Shown here: positions 44,910 through 54,200 of the stretch, one piece after another
Layout: each line of letters begins with the position of its first letter
How positions within the stretch are numbered: position 1 is the stretch's first letter
Source: Polaribacter tangerinus
GTDB taxonomy: Bacteria; Bacteroidota; Bacteroidia; Flavobacteriales; Flavobacteriaceae
Assembly (NCBI RefSeq): GCF_038024095.1
Contig: NZ_CP150668.1
Location: forward strand, 1,054,001-1,118,000
DNA length: 64,000 nt
Direction: 5' to 3'
The notes under the pieces: model-generated
The model's database searches: none
Told to the model about the DNA's origin: nothing
Seen by the model: the letters and a program-made list of their open reading frames with translations, nothing else
Made by a program: the position numbers and the translations under genes

Positions 44910-46121
44910 TTATTCTTCTGGGGTATATTCATAATACAAAAAGTCGTTATAAGGAAAACGCTGAATATGAATTTTCTTAACCTCTTGATAAGTAGTTTCT
45001 TTAAAATCTTCTAAGTTCTCTTTATTTAAGGCCGATATAAAAATTGCGTTTTGATCTTTGTCATTCATCCATGTTTTTTTCCAATCTTGTAAGGTGTAAT
45101 GTGCTTTTGTTTTTTCTGTAAGCACATCATCATCAGAAATTGTCTCGTGCTTGTAAGCATCAATCTTATTAAAAACCATTAAAGTTGGCTTGTCTACACA
45201 TTTTATATCTGTTAAAATAGTGTTCACAGAAGCAATATGGTCTTCAAAATTTGGATGTGAAATATCCACTACATGCAATAACAAATCGGCTTCTCTTACT
45301 TCATCTAATGTCGATTTAAACGATTCTACCAATTGTGTAGGTAGTTTTCTAATAAAACCAACTGTATCGGTCATTAAAAAAGGGATGTTTTTAATAACTA
45401 CCTTTCTAACGGTAGTATCTAAGGTTGCAAAAAGTTTATTTTCAGCAAAAACATCACTCTTACTAATTACATTCATCAATGTAGACTTTCCCACATTTGT
45501 GTATCCAACCAATGCCACTCGAACCATTTTGCCACGGTTTTTTCGCTGAACCGCCATTTGCTTGTCTATGGTTACAAGCTTCTTTTTTAAAACATCTATT
45601 TTGTCTCGAATAATACGTCTATCTGTTTCAATTTCCGTTTCTCCAGGACCACGCATTCCTATACCTCCTTTTTGCTTATCGAGGTGCGTCCAAAGTCTAG
45701 TTAATCTCGGAAGTAAATATTGACATTGTGCCAATTCTACCTGAGTTTTCGCAGAACTAGTTTGAGCTCTTTGAGCAAAAATATCTAGAATTAAATTTGT
45801 TCTATCTAAAATTTTACAATCTAAAATTTTCTCTATGTTTCTTAACTGAGCCGGAGAAAGTTCATCATCAAAAATAGCTGTTCCAATATGGTTAGTGGCT
45901 ATAAATGCTTTTACCTCTTCTAGCTTACCAGTTCCTAAAAAAGTTTTAGGATTTGGCCTTTCCATTTTTTGCACAAAACGTTTTACAGGAACACCTCCCG
46001 CAGTAGCAGTTAAAAATTCTAGCTCATCTAAATATTCTTCAGACTTAGCTTCGTCTTGCTGCTGAGTAATAATTCCTATTAATACAGCTTTCTCTGAAAT
46101 GGCTTCTATTGCGTCTATCAT
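44910..46121 (-). CDS. hflX: GTPase HflX
   Basis: Ribosome-associated GTPase that splits stalled or heat-damaged 70S ribosomes. 403 residues: N-terminal HflX domain (about 1-185) with the glycine-rich GGIGMRGPGETEIETDRR linker, then a TRAFAC GTPase domain with GYTNVGKST (G1), DTVGF (G3) and NKID (G4). A TATTTTTG box ends 6 nt before the ATG, so the message probably has no or almost no leader. Confidence 0.94.
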   Translation of the reverse strand: MIDAIEAISEKAVLIGIITQQQDEAKSEEYLDELEFLTATAGGVPVKRFVQKMERPNPKTFLGTGKLEEVKAFIATNHIGTAIFDDELSPAQLRNIEKILDCKILDRTNLILDIFAQRAQTSSAKTQVELAQCQYLLPRLTRLWTHLDKQKGGIGMRGPGETEIETDRRIIRDKIDVLKKKLVTIDKQMAVQRKNRGKMVRVALVGYTNVGKSTLMNVISKSDVFAENKLFATLDTTVRKVVIKNIPFLMTDTVGFIRKLPTQLVESFKSTLDEVREADLLLHVVDISHPNFEDHIASVNTILTDIKCVDKPTLMVFNKIDAYKHETISDDDVLTEKTKAHYTLQDWKKTWMNDKDQNAIFISALNKENLEDFKETTYQEVKKIHIQRFPYNDFLYYEYTPEE

Positions 46122-46127
46122 AGACTA

Positions 46128-46135
46128 CAAAAATA
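46128..46135 (-). promoter_or_regulatory. -7 box of hflX, nearly touching the start codon
   Basis: TATTTTTG (complement of 46128-46135), then TAGTCT and the ATG. With a start site 4-7 nt after the box the mRNA begins at or within a few bases of the ATG. No TTG at the -33 distance. Confidence 0.55.
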
Positions 46136-46248
46136 CAAAGTTTTGAATTGTAAATAGCATATAGAACAGGAACAAATTTTAAAAATTGTAATATAAAAAT
46201 CTACTTAATTCAGTAAAATTAAATTTAAATTGGTTACAAATTGAAAAC

Positions 46249-46283
46249 AAAAAAAAGAGTACTAATTTGCATTAATACTCTTT
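46249..46283 (-). terminator. Terminator of the carbonic anhydrase unit
   Basis: On the minus strand AAAGAGTA-TTAAT...ATTAG-TACTCTTT with one mismatch, followed by a run of eight T residues; 26 nt after the stop at 46310. Confidence 0.75.
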
Positions 46284-46309
46284 AAAAAATTAAATTAAAC
46301 AGCTAAAAT

Positions 46310-47065
46310 TTATTTGAAATTTACTTTTCCTGTTTCCATATCATAAACTGCAGCAACTATTTTTATTTTACCTTCTTTTTCTAAACTTGCCATTTTAGGT
46401 GATGCTAGTCTAATATCTTCGACAGTTTTTAAGGCATTATTATGAATAACACTGTTTGTAAAAGCAACATTTTTAGAAGAAACTTCGCCATTTTTTTCTG
46501 TCATTGCTACAGATGGCTGTATTTCATTTAATAAATTTTGTAGAGAGTTCATTTCCATAGATGCTGCATCTGTATTATCTATAGCATGTTTTACTGCACC
46601 ACAAGCAGTATGGCCCATTATAATAACTACTTTAGAACCTGCTACTGCAGTTGCAAATTCCATTGAGCCAACAATATCTGCATTTTCTATATTACCAGCT
46701 ACCCTTGCTACAAAAATATCTCCAATTCCTAAGTCAAAAACATCTTCTACAGGAACTCTACTATCTACACATGAGAGTACAATTGCCTTAGGGTACTGAC
46801 CAATAGTAGCCATTCGTCGTTGAGAAGAATGATCTCTTTGTGTAAGATTATTACTTACAAAATTTTCATTCCCTTTTTTTAATCTGCCGATAATCTCATC
46901 GGGTGTCATATTCTTTTGTTCTTCAGCAGTTAAAATACTTTTTACTGGTGTTTGTTTCACACTAATTGGTGATTTACTTTCGGATGATGATTTTTGATTG
47001 CCGTTACATGCTATCAAAGAAATAGACATCGCTAAAATTGATACATACTTGTAAATGTTTGTCAT
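46310..47065 (-). CDS. Beta-class carbonic anhydrase, predicted lipoprotein
   Basis: Hydrates CO2 to bicarbonate. 251 residues; the signal peptide ends in a lipobox (SISLIAC) with the lipidated Cys at 20, followed by a Ser/Lys-rich linker, so the enzyme should sit in the periplasm or on an outer-membrane leaflet. Zinc ligands and catalytic residues are intact: CVDSR (Cys plus Asp-Arg dyad) and HTACGAV (His and Cys). The DUF2490 gene lies 24 bp upstream on the same strand, which makes a two-gene unit. Most beta-class enzymes are cytoplasmic, so the anchor is notable. Confidence 0.92.
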   Translation of the reverse strand: MTNIYKYVSILAMSISLIACNGNQKSSSESKSPISVKQTPVKSILTAEEQKNMTPDEIIGRLKKGNENFVSNNLTQRDHSSQRRMATIGQYPKAIVLSCVDSRVPVEDVFDLGIGDIFVARVAGNIENADIVGSMEFATAVAGSKVVIIMGHTACGAVKHAIDNTDAASMEMNSLQNLLNEIQPSVAMTEKNGEVSSKNVAFTNSVIHNNALKTVEDIRLASPKMASLEKEGKIKIVAAVYDMETGKVNFK

Positions 47066-47089
47066 GATATATTAGGGTTAAAATTAAAA

Positions 47090-47779
47090 TTAAAAATTAT
47101 GATGCATACTAAACTGCAACTGACCTTTAGACCAATTATTGGTGGTTTGAATCATATAACCAACCTGAAATCTAAGCTGTTTTCGTAGTGCGTAACCAAG
47201 ACCAAAATAACTTCTATTCCTATCAAATATTTCTACAGAATTGGTTTTAGATACTTGTTTTTGACCATTTATAAATAGCTCATTATAAAATGCGCCATAA
47301 ATTGTTTTTGCACTTAAATTTTTACTATTAAATGGTATATTTAAAAAGAGGTTATAACGATAACGGGTTCTAAAATCTTGATTTTCTACAAATCTTTGCT
47401 CAAATCGAAAACGATGTGAAATAAAAATTTGTCTTCCTATTTTTTGAGGAATAAGTGCTTCTTGATAAATTCTATTTTCATTAGTAGAATCATCTGAACT
47501 CCCAAAAACACCTGAAGTAATATTTGCAAAACCAGCCGTAAATAGTATGTTTGTATTTGTGGGCCTATAGGTAATTCCCGAACGCAATAACAACTGCTCT
47601 TTGTCTCCGAGAACTTGCCAATCTCTGTATTGAAAATCACCTTGAATACCCCATTGAGAATTGTTAAATTGATGATTATAAAAATACATATACCAAGCAC
47701 CCAGTTTGTTCTCATCTACCTGAGAAAAAATGTGAAATGAACCCATTAAAAAAATTAAAGCTGCTAATTGATGTTTCAT
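47090..47779 (-). CDS. DUF2490 outer-membrane beta-barrel protein
   Basis: 229 residues: signal peptide (MKHQLAALIFLMGSFHIFSQ) and a barrel of amphipathic strands rich in Tyr, Arg and Phe (RFRFEQRFVENQDFRTRYRY), ending in Asn-Phe. The family is common in Bacteroidetes and has no known function. It is first in a unit with the lipoprotein carbonic anhydrase; a link with bicarbonate, CO2 or solute passage through the outer membrane is only a guess from the neighbourhood. Confidence 0.8.
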   Translation of the reverse strand: MKHQLAALIFLMGSFHIFSQVDENKLGAWYMYFYNHQFNNSQWGIQGDFQYRDWQVLGDKEQLLLRSGITYRPTNTNILFTAGFANITSGVFGSSDDSTNENRIYQEALIPQKIGRQIFISHRFRFEQRFVENQDFRTRYRYNLFLNIPFNSKNLSAKTIYGAFYNELFINGQKQVSKTNSVEIFDRNRSYFGLGYALRKQLRFQVGYMIQTTNNWSKGQLQFSMHHNF

Positions 47780-47918
47780 ATAAATAATTTTAAAGTTTCT
47801 AATGTTTATTTATTTGTAAACATTACTTAGGTATTATTAATAATCAAATCATTTAGTTGGGGAGTGTGAAAAAAGGTTTTTTTTTAAGTAATTTACTATT
47901 TTTTTTGTTTTAAAAAAA

Positions 47919-48003
47919 TTGGTGCCAAACGAATTTGACACCAAAAAAATCAATCAACCAAATTAACTTAATGAAAAAACTCAATGTTTCTCATGCAAAT
48001 ATA
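47919..48003 (-). promoter_or_regulatory. Possible promoter plus attenuator-like hairpin upstream of the DUF2490 gene
   Basis: On the minus strand TATATTTG (complement of 47996-48003) could start a transcript leftwards. About 50 nt on it meets a stem, TTGGTGTCAAA / TTTGGCACCAA (47934-47944 with 47919-47929, loop of four, one G-U), followed by seven T residues: a terminator shape about 140 nt before the DUF2490 ATG. It could end a small RNA or attenuate the DUF2490-carbonic anhydrase unit. No TTG at the -33 distance. Confidence 0.4.
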
Positions 48004-48099
48004 ATAGTAATACTTTTATTAATGAGTGTAAAACAAATTTTTAACGTATTTTTATTAAAAATTAACAAAACCTTTAGAGAAAACATTACTGATAAATAA
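47971..48099 (+). CDS. Possible short ORF, 42 residues
   Basis: MKKLNVSHANIIVILLLMSV... to ...TFRENITDK, one hydrophobic helix then a basic tail. The bases in front (CAACCAAATTAACTTA) look like the leader of a TonB-dependent receptor gene, so this may be the broken 5' end of such a gene rather than a working peptide. With the hairpin beside it this is all I see in the 347-bp gap 47780-48126. Confidence 0.25.
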   Translation: MKKLNVSHANIIVILLLMSVKQIFNVFLLKINKTFRENITDK

Positions 48100-48126
48100 T
48101 TGTGTATTTTTACTAAAAATGAACAT

Positions 48127-49101
48127 ATGTTTTCTTTCTTTAATTCAACTAAAAAGGCAAACTCAATCGTAACTATTGCCTTTTATAATGTAGAAAATCT
48201 TTTCGACACCAAAGATGACCCTACTACTTTTGATGATCATTTTACCACTCATGGAAAGAACAAGTGGAACTTACAACGTTACTCGCTAAAAATAAAAAAA
48301 TTAGGAAGTGTTATTTCTCAATTGGGAATTAAACACAGTAAAAAAATGCCTGCCATTATTGGCCTGGTAGAAGTTGAAAACATTAAAGTTATGCGAGATT
48401 TAACGAACTCAAAAGCGTTGAGAAGACATCATCTAGGAATTGTTCATTACGATTCTCCAGACGAAAGAGGTATTGATGTTGCTTTGCTTTATAATAAGCA
48501 ACTTTTTGAATTAATAAGCTCAGAAACGCACCCAGTACTTTTAGAAAATGAAAAAGGAGATAGAGATTACACAAGAGATATTTTAAAAGTTACTGGGAAG
48601 TTACAAGGAGAATTAGTTCATGTATTAGTAAACCATTGGCCCTCTAGAAGAGAAGGAGTGAAAGAAAGTGCTCCTAAAAGAGGTATAGCAGCAGTAACTG
48701 TAAATAAAATAGTAGAAAATATTAGAGACAAACATTATAACGCCAAAATAATTATTATGGGCGATTTTAATGATAATCCTGAGAGTAAAAGTATACAGTT
48801 ATTAATAAAAGAAGGTTTTTTTAACCCTATGAAATCTTTGTTAGATAAAAATAAAAAAGGAAGTGTAACGTACGAGGGAAAATGGAATTTATTTGACCAA
48901 ATATTATTCTCTAATAATTTTTTAGAGAAAGATTATGGAAAATTCTATTTTAAGCACGCCGAAGTATTTAATAAAAAATGGCTAAAAGTGTACAAAGGAA
49001 AACTAAAGGGCAGCCCGTTTAGAACCTATATTGGACCTTGGTATCAGGGCGGATTTTCAGATCACTTTCCTGTATATGCTTATCTTAAAAAAAATAATTA
49101 A
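48127..49101 (+). CDS. Endonuclease/exonuclease/phosphatase family protein
   Basis: 324 residues from the ATG at 48127 (MFSFFNSTKKANSIVTIAFYNVENLFDTKDD). A frame with a TTG start at 48100 adds nine residues and is less likely. The EEP fold is clear: NVENLFD (metal Asn/Glu site), LVEVEN, GDFNDNPES, and the C-terminal SDHFPV with the catalytic His. No signal peptide. Substrate (DNA, phosphoinositide or other phosphodiester) is not evident. Its stop overlaps that of the next, convergent gene by 4 nt. Confidence 0.85.
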   Translation: MFSFFNSTKKANSIVTIAFYNVENLFDTKDDPTTFDDHFTTHGKNKWNLQRYSLKIKKLGSVISQLGIKHSKKMPAIIGLVEVENIKVMRDLTNSKALRRHHLGIVHYDSPDERGIDVALLYNKQLFELISSETHPVLLENEKGDRDYTRDILKVTGKLQGELVHVLVNHWPSRREGVKESAPKRGIAAVTVNKIVENIRDKHYNAKIIIMGDFNDNPESKSIQLLIKEGFFNPMKSLLDKNKKGSVTYEGKWNLFDQILFSNNFLEKDYGKFYFKHAEVFNKKWLKVYKGKLKGSPFRTYIGPWYQGGFSDHFPVYAYLKKNN

Positions 49102-49337
49102 TCTTTATCTTGTTGTTTAAAAGCTTTTCTTATTTTTTCGTCATTTAAAATATACTTTTTATACTTTCCATCTTTATACCTGTAATAAATAAATAAAGGC
49201 ATACATATAAACGAAAAATATAAAATACAGAGTCCCATAATAACTTCTGCATTTTCTTTAGTAGTATTTACAAAATAAATACCCATAGCAATCCAAATAA
49301 AAAAAATAGCAAATAAAATTTTTAATAATATCTTCAT
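49098..49337 (-). CDS. Small two-helix membrane protein, unknown function
   Basis: 79 residues with two hydrophobic helices (about 4-22 and 30-51), a Tyr-Arg-Tyr-Lys junction and a charged, Lys-rich cytoplasmic tail (DEKIRKAFKQQDKD). The -7-like box TAATTTTG (complement of 49342-49349) is directly in front, within 5 nt of the ATG. Its 3' end overlaps the convergent neighbour by 4 nt. I do not recognise a family. Confidence 0.6.
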   Translation of the reverse strand: MKILLKILFAIFFIWIAMGIYFVNTTKENAEVIMGLCILYFSFICMPLFIYYRYKDGKYKKYILNDEKIRKAFKQQDKD

Positions 49338-49404
49338 AAAACAAAATTACAAAAAGTATATCTTTATAGAATATACAAATAGTAATTTCATTTAAAAAAT
49401 AGCA

Positions 49405-50397
49405 ATGAGTTGTAAAAACTATCCTTTATTTTTATGGTTATTATCTCTCATAATAATATCATGCAAACCAGTAAATAAAACCACCACTATGACAAAAAAA
49501 ATAGTAATTGCACATAGAGGTGCTTCTGGTTATTTACCAGAACACACTTTAGAATCTAAAGCAATGGCATTTGGGATGAATGTAAATTATATAGAACAAG
49601 ATTTGGTTTTAAGTAAAGATAATATACCCATTGTAATACACGATATTTATTTAGATGATGTAACTAATGTAGCCGAAAAATACCCGGAACGAAAAAGAGT
49701 AGATAATCGTTTTTATGTAATCGATTTTACATACAACGAGTTAAAAGAGCTAAAAGTTGTTGAAAGATTTAATCCTATAACGGGAGAACAAGTCTATCCG
49801 AATCGCTTTCCAAAAAATAAAGGAACTTTTAGATTGCATTCTTTGTCTGAAGAGATTGAACTTATTAAAGGGTTAAACAAAAGCACTGGAAAAAATATAG
49901 GAATATATCCAGAGATTAAAGCGCCAAAATTTCATCAAAAAGAAGGAAAAGATATCAGTAAAATTGTGCTTAACATACTCTCTAAATACGGTTATACTTC
50001 TAAAGCAGATAATTGTATTTTACAATGCTTTAACGCCAAAGAACTAGAGAGAATTCGTAAAGAATTTACATCAAATTTATTTCTTGTACAACTAATTGAG
50101 CACCCAGAAGAGACAAAAAAATTAACTCATTTTGCAACATATGCAGATGGTATAGGCCCATGGTACAAACAAGTTGTTTTAAAAAACAAACAACAAAAAT
50201 GGGAACCGACTTCATTAGTAGCAGCTGCTCACGAATTGGGTTTAAAAGTGCATCCGTATACTTTAAGAGCAGATGATTTTGGTGATTTTAAAAGTTTTAA
50301 TGAAATGATGGAAACGCTTCTTATAACTGCAAATGTAGATGGAGTGTTTACAGATTTTCCTGACTTAGTAGTTCAGTTCTTAAAAAAAACAGATTAA
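49405..50397 (+). CDS. Glycerophosphodiester phosphodiesterase, predicted lipoprotein
   Basis: Hydrolyses glycerophosphodiesters to glycerol-3-phosphate and an alcohol. 330 residues. The signal peptide ends in a lipobox (SLIIISC), lipidated Cys at 20, so it is periplasmic and membrane-anchored. GDPD-barrel residues: AHRGASGYLPEHT (catalytic His-Arg, then Glu), EQDLVLSKDNIPIVIHD with the second catalytic His, and a long GlpQ-type middle with DDVTNVAEKYPER. The C-terminus has DGVFTDFPD. Convergent with the ClC gene, overlapping it by 4 nt. Confidence 0.93.
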   Translation: MSCKNYPLFLWLLSLIIISCKPVNKTTTMTKKIVIAHRGASGYLPEHTLESKAMAFGMNVNYIEQDLVLSKDNIPIVIHDIYLDDVTNVAEKYPERKRVDNRFYVIDFTYNELKELKVVERFNPITGEQVYPNRFPKNKGTFRLHSLSEEIELIKGLNKSTGKNIGIYPEIKAPKFHQKEGKDISKIVLNILSKYGYTSKADNCILQCFNAKELERIRKEFTSNLFLVQLIEHPEETKKLTHFATYADGIGPWYKQVVLKNKQQKWEPTSLVAAAHELGLKVHPYTLRADDFGDFKSFNEMMETLLITANVDGVFTDFPDLVVQFLKKTD

Positions 50398-52169
50398 TGT
50401 GTTACTTCTATTAATTTGTTCCTGTAAGCTGTTAGTAATTTAGACTTAGAAATAAATCCTAAATATACACCTTCTTTTACAACGGGTAAATTCCATGCAT
50501 CACTCTCTTTAAATTTTTTCATAACCATTTCTACAGAATCATCATCAAAAATAATAGCTGGTGCAGACTTCATAAAATTAGAAACATACGTTTCGTTGTA
50601 TTGAGATTGGTCGAACATCATTGGCCGAATATCATCTAACAAAACAATTCCTAAAAAATTTTTATCTGCATCAAGTACCGGAAAAATATTTCTTTTAGAC
50701 TTAGCAACTGCTTTTTTTAACATTTCACCAAAAGTCATTTCTGGTTGTATAATTTTAAAATTTGTTTCAATTAATGCATCTATTCGCATTAACATCAGTA
50801 CATTTTTATCTTTGTTATGAGTAATTAATTGTCCTTTTTTTGCTAATTCAACGGTATAAATAGAATTAGAGACAAAATATTTAGTAAAGGCGAATGATAT
50901 AGCCGCTACCAACATAAGAGGTACAAATAATTCGTAACCTCCTGTAATTTCTGCAATCAAGAAAATAGCAGTTAAAGGTGCATGTAATACTCCTGCCATT
51001 AAACCGGTCATTCCTATTAAAGTGAAGTTAGATTCTGAAACAGAAAAGCCTAACTGATTTATAATTTTTGAAGTGGCATTTCCTAAAGCTGCACCCATAA
51101 AAATAGTGGGTATAAAAATACCACCAACTCCACCTGCTGCAAAAGTAGTAGTCATAGCAATAGCTTTAAAAATAGCAATTATTAACAACATTAAAACTAC
51201 CAAATAAGCATTATTAAAGTCAATATTATACGGTATATCTTTTAAAGCTAATGCAGTGTTTCCATTTAATAAGTTATTAATTAACCCGTATCCTTCTCCA
51301 TACAAGGGAGGAATTAAATACAACATAATGCCGATGGCAAAACCACCAATTACCAACCTTTTAAACGGACTTTCGAAACGTTCAAAAAAAGTAGTAATTG
51401 CAAAATACATTTTAGAAAAATAAACAGATGCAACACCTGTTAAGAAAGCCAAAAATATATAAAACGGAATATCTTCTACCTGAAAAACATCTACTAACTT
51501 AAAACCAAACAATACATCGGTTCCTGTAAAAAAATAAGAGGTTATTACTGCAGAAACCGATGCTAAAAGTAACGGAACTAAGCTTGCAAATGCTAAGTCT
51601 AAACTAAAAATTTCTACTGCAAAAATAATAGCCGCAATTGGCGCTTGAAACATAGAAGACATTGCACCTGCTGTTGCACAGCCTATTAGTAGCATTCTAG
51701 TTTTGGCATTCATATGAAATAACTGAGCAACGTTAGAACCCAATGCTGCTCCAGTACTTACAGCCGGACCTTGCAAACCTGCAGAGCCACCAAAACCAAC
51801 TGTAATTGGTGCTGTAATTAAAGAGGTAATAATTTTATACCTTTTTATAATTCCGTTTCTTCTAGAAATAGCATGTAAGGTGGTTGAAATTCCATGTCCT
51901 ATTTCTTTTTTAATAATAAATTTTTTTATAGAAAATACCAGAATTAATCCAATAATAGGAAAAATAAAGTAAAGGCTATAATGGTATTGCTTTATAAACT
52001 TTCCCTCTAATAATGCCTCAATTAAAAAAGTTAAATCTTTTAAAATAAAGGTACCAACACCTGCTAAAAAACCTACTAAAACACTTAATACATAAACAAA
52101 TTGTCTTTCAGAAATATGTTTATATCTCCAAATTAACAGTTTCTTTAATAACTTGTAGTTGTTTGGCAT
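50394..52169 (-). CDS. ClC family chloride channel/transporter with CBS domains
   Basis: 591 residues: a ClC membrane domain (about 20-430) and two C-terminal CBS repeats (about 455-585). The filter motifs are recognisable: GFGGSAGLQGPAV (127-137), where the gating Glu of the GREGP motif is Gln133; and AGGVGGIFIPTIFMGAALG later. At the place of the internal proton-path Glu the helix reads FAVEIFS, with Ile where E. coli ClC has Glu203. By known mutants, loss of these residues uncouples protons, so this may be a chloride channel rather than an H/Cl exchanger (inference). Confidence 0.9.
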   Translation of the reverse strand: MPNNYKLLKKLLIWRYKHISERQFVYVLSVLVGFLAGVGTFILKDLTFLIEALLEGKFIKQYHYSLYFIFPIIGLILVFSIKKFIIKKEIGHGISTTLHAISRRNGIIKRYKIITSLITAPITVGFGGSAGLQGPAVSTGAALGSNVAQLFHMNAKTRMLLIGCATAGAMSSMFQAPIAAIIFAVEIFSLDLAFASLVPLLLASVSAVITSYFFTGTDVLFGFKLVDVFQVEDIPFYIFLAFLTGVASVYFSKMYFAITTFFERFESPFKRLVIGGFAIGIMLYLIPPLYGEGYGLINNLLNGNTALALKDIPYNIDFNNAYLVVLMLLIIAIFKAIAMTTTFAAGGVGGIFIPTIFMGAALGNATSKIINQLGFSVSESNFTLIGMTGLMAGVLHAPLTAIFLIAEITGGYELFVPLMLVAAISFAFTKYFVSNSIYTVELAKKGQLITHNKDKNVLMLMRIDALIETNFKIIQPEMTFGEMLKKAVAKSKRNIFPVLDADKNFLGIVLLDDIRPMMFDQSQYNETYVSNFMKSAPAIIFDDDSVEMVMKKFKESDAWNLPVVKEGVYLGFISKSKLLTAYRNKLIEVTH

Positions 52170-52313
52170 TCTATTAAATGAAGAGTCTAAATAAATTTTA
52201 AATATTAAATTTATGCATAAAAGTACTTAAAAAAAACCTAAAACCTCAATAGTATTTTACTGATATTTAAAAGATTATAAACTATGAAGGTGTCTAAATA
52301 AATTAAAATATTT

Positions 52314-54074
52314 TTATGTAGGTTCTTTAACATTTAATTTTAGATGCAACTCTTGTAGCTGCTCATTATGTATATAAGCCGGTGCATCTATCATCACATC
52401 TCTACCCGAGTTGTTTTTTGGAAAAGCAATAAAATCTCTAATCGTTTCATGACCTCCTAAAATGGCTACTAATCTATCTAATCCGAAAGCCAAGCCTCCA
52501 TGAGGTGGTGCTCCGTATTCAAAAGCATCCATTAAAAAACCAAATTGTGCTTTGGCTTCTTCTTCAGAAAAACCAAGGTGCTTCAGCATGGTTGCTTGTG
52601 TTTTCTTGTCATGAATTCTAATAGAACCTCCGCCAATTTCATTTCCATTTAAAACCAAATCATAAGCATTAGCCTTTACTGCTCCTGGATTTGTATCTAA
52701 CAATTCTATTTGACCTGGCTTAGGTGATGTAAACGGATGATGCATAGCATGGTAATTTCCTGTTTCTTCGTCGAGCTCTAATAACGGAAAATCAATTACC
52801 CACAACGGTGCAAATACTTTTGGGTCTCGCAATCCTAAACGTTCTGCTAATTCCATTCTTAAAGCAGACAATTGCGCACGAACTTTATTAGTTTCGCCAG
52901 ATAACACACAAATTAAATCGCCCGTTTTTGCACCAGTTTTTGCAGCCCATTTAGCCAAATCTTCTTGATCGTAAAATTTATCTACAGAAGATTTAAAAGA
53001 ACCATCTTCTTGCACACGACAATATATCATACCAAGTGCTCCAACTTGTGGTCTCTTAACCCATTTTATTAAATTATCTATCTCTTTTCTAGTGTATGCA
53101 TTTCCACCAGGAACTGCAATTCCAATCACTAATTCTGCCGAATTAAATACTCCAAAATCTTTATGCTGGGTTACCTCATTTAACTCGGCAAACTCCATTC
53201 CGAAACGAATATCTGGTTTGTCATTTCCGTACAAACGCATGGCATCATCATACAACATTCTTGGAAACTTTTCTACCTCTACATTGTTTACTTCTTTTAG
53301 TAAATGACGTGTTAAGCCCTCAAAAATATTTAAAATATCTTCTTGCTCTACAAAAGCCATTTCACAATCTATCTGTGTAAATTCTGGTTGTCTATCTGCT
53401 CGTAAATCTTCATCTCTAAAACATTTAACAATCTGAAAATACTTATCCATTCCACCTACCATTAATAGTTGCTTAAATGTTTGAGGTGACTGTGGCAAAG
53501 CGTAAAACTGACCTTCATTCATACGAGAAGGCACCACAAAGTCTCTTGCTCCTTCTGGTGTAGATTTTATTAAATAAGGTGTTTCTACTTCTATAAAATC
53601 TTGATCAGACAAATATTTTCGTACTTCCATAGCTACTTTATGACGAAAAATAAGGCTATTCTTAACCGGGTTTCTTCGAATATCTAAGTATCGGTATTTC
53701 ATACGAATATCATCTCCACCATCGGTGTTATCTTCAATGGTAAAAGGAGGCGTTACAGAAGCATTTAAAATTTCTAGTTTAGATACCAAAACCTCTACAT
53801 TTCCAGTGGGTAATTTGTCATTTTTAGACTCACGCTCTATAACAGTTCCCGTAACTTGAATTACAAATTCCCTTCCTAAAGATTTTGCTTTGTCCATCAT
53901 CTCTTTTGGTGTTCTCTCTTCATCAAACATCAACTGGGTAACGCCGTATCTATCTCTCAAATCTACCCAAATAATAAACCCTTTATCTCGAGATTTTTGC
54001 ACCCAACCTGCCAATGTTACTTCTGTATTTACATGCGAACTTCTTAACTCGCCACAAGAATGACTTCTATACAT
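52314..54074 (-). CDS. aspS: Aspartate--tRNA ligase
   Basis: Class IIb synthetase that charges tRNA-Asp. 586 residues, bacterial type: N-terminal OB anticodon-binding domain (about 1-105), catalytic core with motif 2 ([21 protein letters not shown]) and motif 3 ([12 protein letters not shown]), and the bacterial insertion (GAD domain, about 290-410). Whether it is discriminating or also charges tRNA-Asn would depend on the presence of GatCAB and AsnS, which are not in this window. Confidence 0.96.
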   Translation of the reverse strand: MYRSHSCGELRSSHVNTEVTLAGWVQKSRDKGFIIWVDLRDRYGVTQLMFDEERTPKEMMDKAKSLGREFVIQVTGTVIERESKNDKLPTGNVEVLVSKLEILNASVTPPFTIEDNTDGGDDIRMKYRYLDIRRNPVKNSLIFRHKVAMEVRKYLSDQDFIEVETPYLIKSTPEGARDFVVPSRMNEGQFYALPQSPQTFKQLLMVGGMDKYFQIVKCFRDEDLRADRQPEFTQIDCEMAFVEQEDILNIFEGLTRHLLKEVNNVEVEKFPRMLYDDAMRLYGNDKPDIRFGMEFAELNEVTQHKDFGVFNSAELVIGIAVPGGNAYTRKEIDNLIKWVKRPQVGALGMIYCRVQEDGSFKSSVDKFYDQEDLAKWAAKTGAKTGDLICVLSGETNKVRAQLSALRMELAERLGLRDPKVFAPLWVIDFPLLELDEETGNYHAMHHPFTSPKPGQIELLDTNPGAVKANAYDLVLNGNEIGGGSIRIHDKKTQATMLKHLGFSEEEAKAQFGFLMDAFEYGAPPHGGLAFGLDRLVAILGGHETIRDFIAFPKNNSGRDVMIDAPAYIHNEQLQELHLKLNVKEPT

Positions 54075-54200
54075 TTTTCTATAATTTAATTCTATCTACA
54101 ATTGTTCCCACAGAGGCAGGAATTTAGAAATTTTAAGTCGCAAAATTAGTCAATTTCATTTAAATAATAATGTTTTGGGCGTTCATTTCTGAAATAGAAA

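Noticed and set aside
45190..45549. Plus-strand ORF opposite hflX
   Set aside because: Antisense shadow of the HflX GTPase domain.
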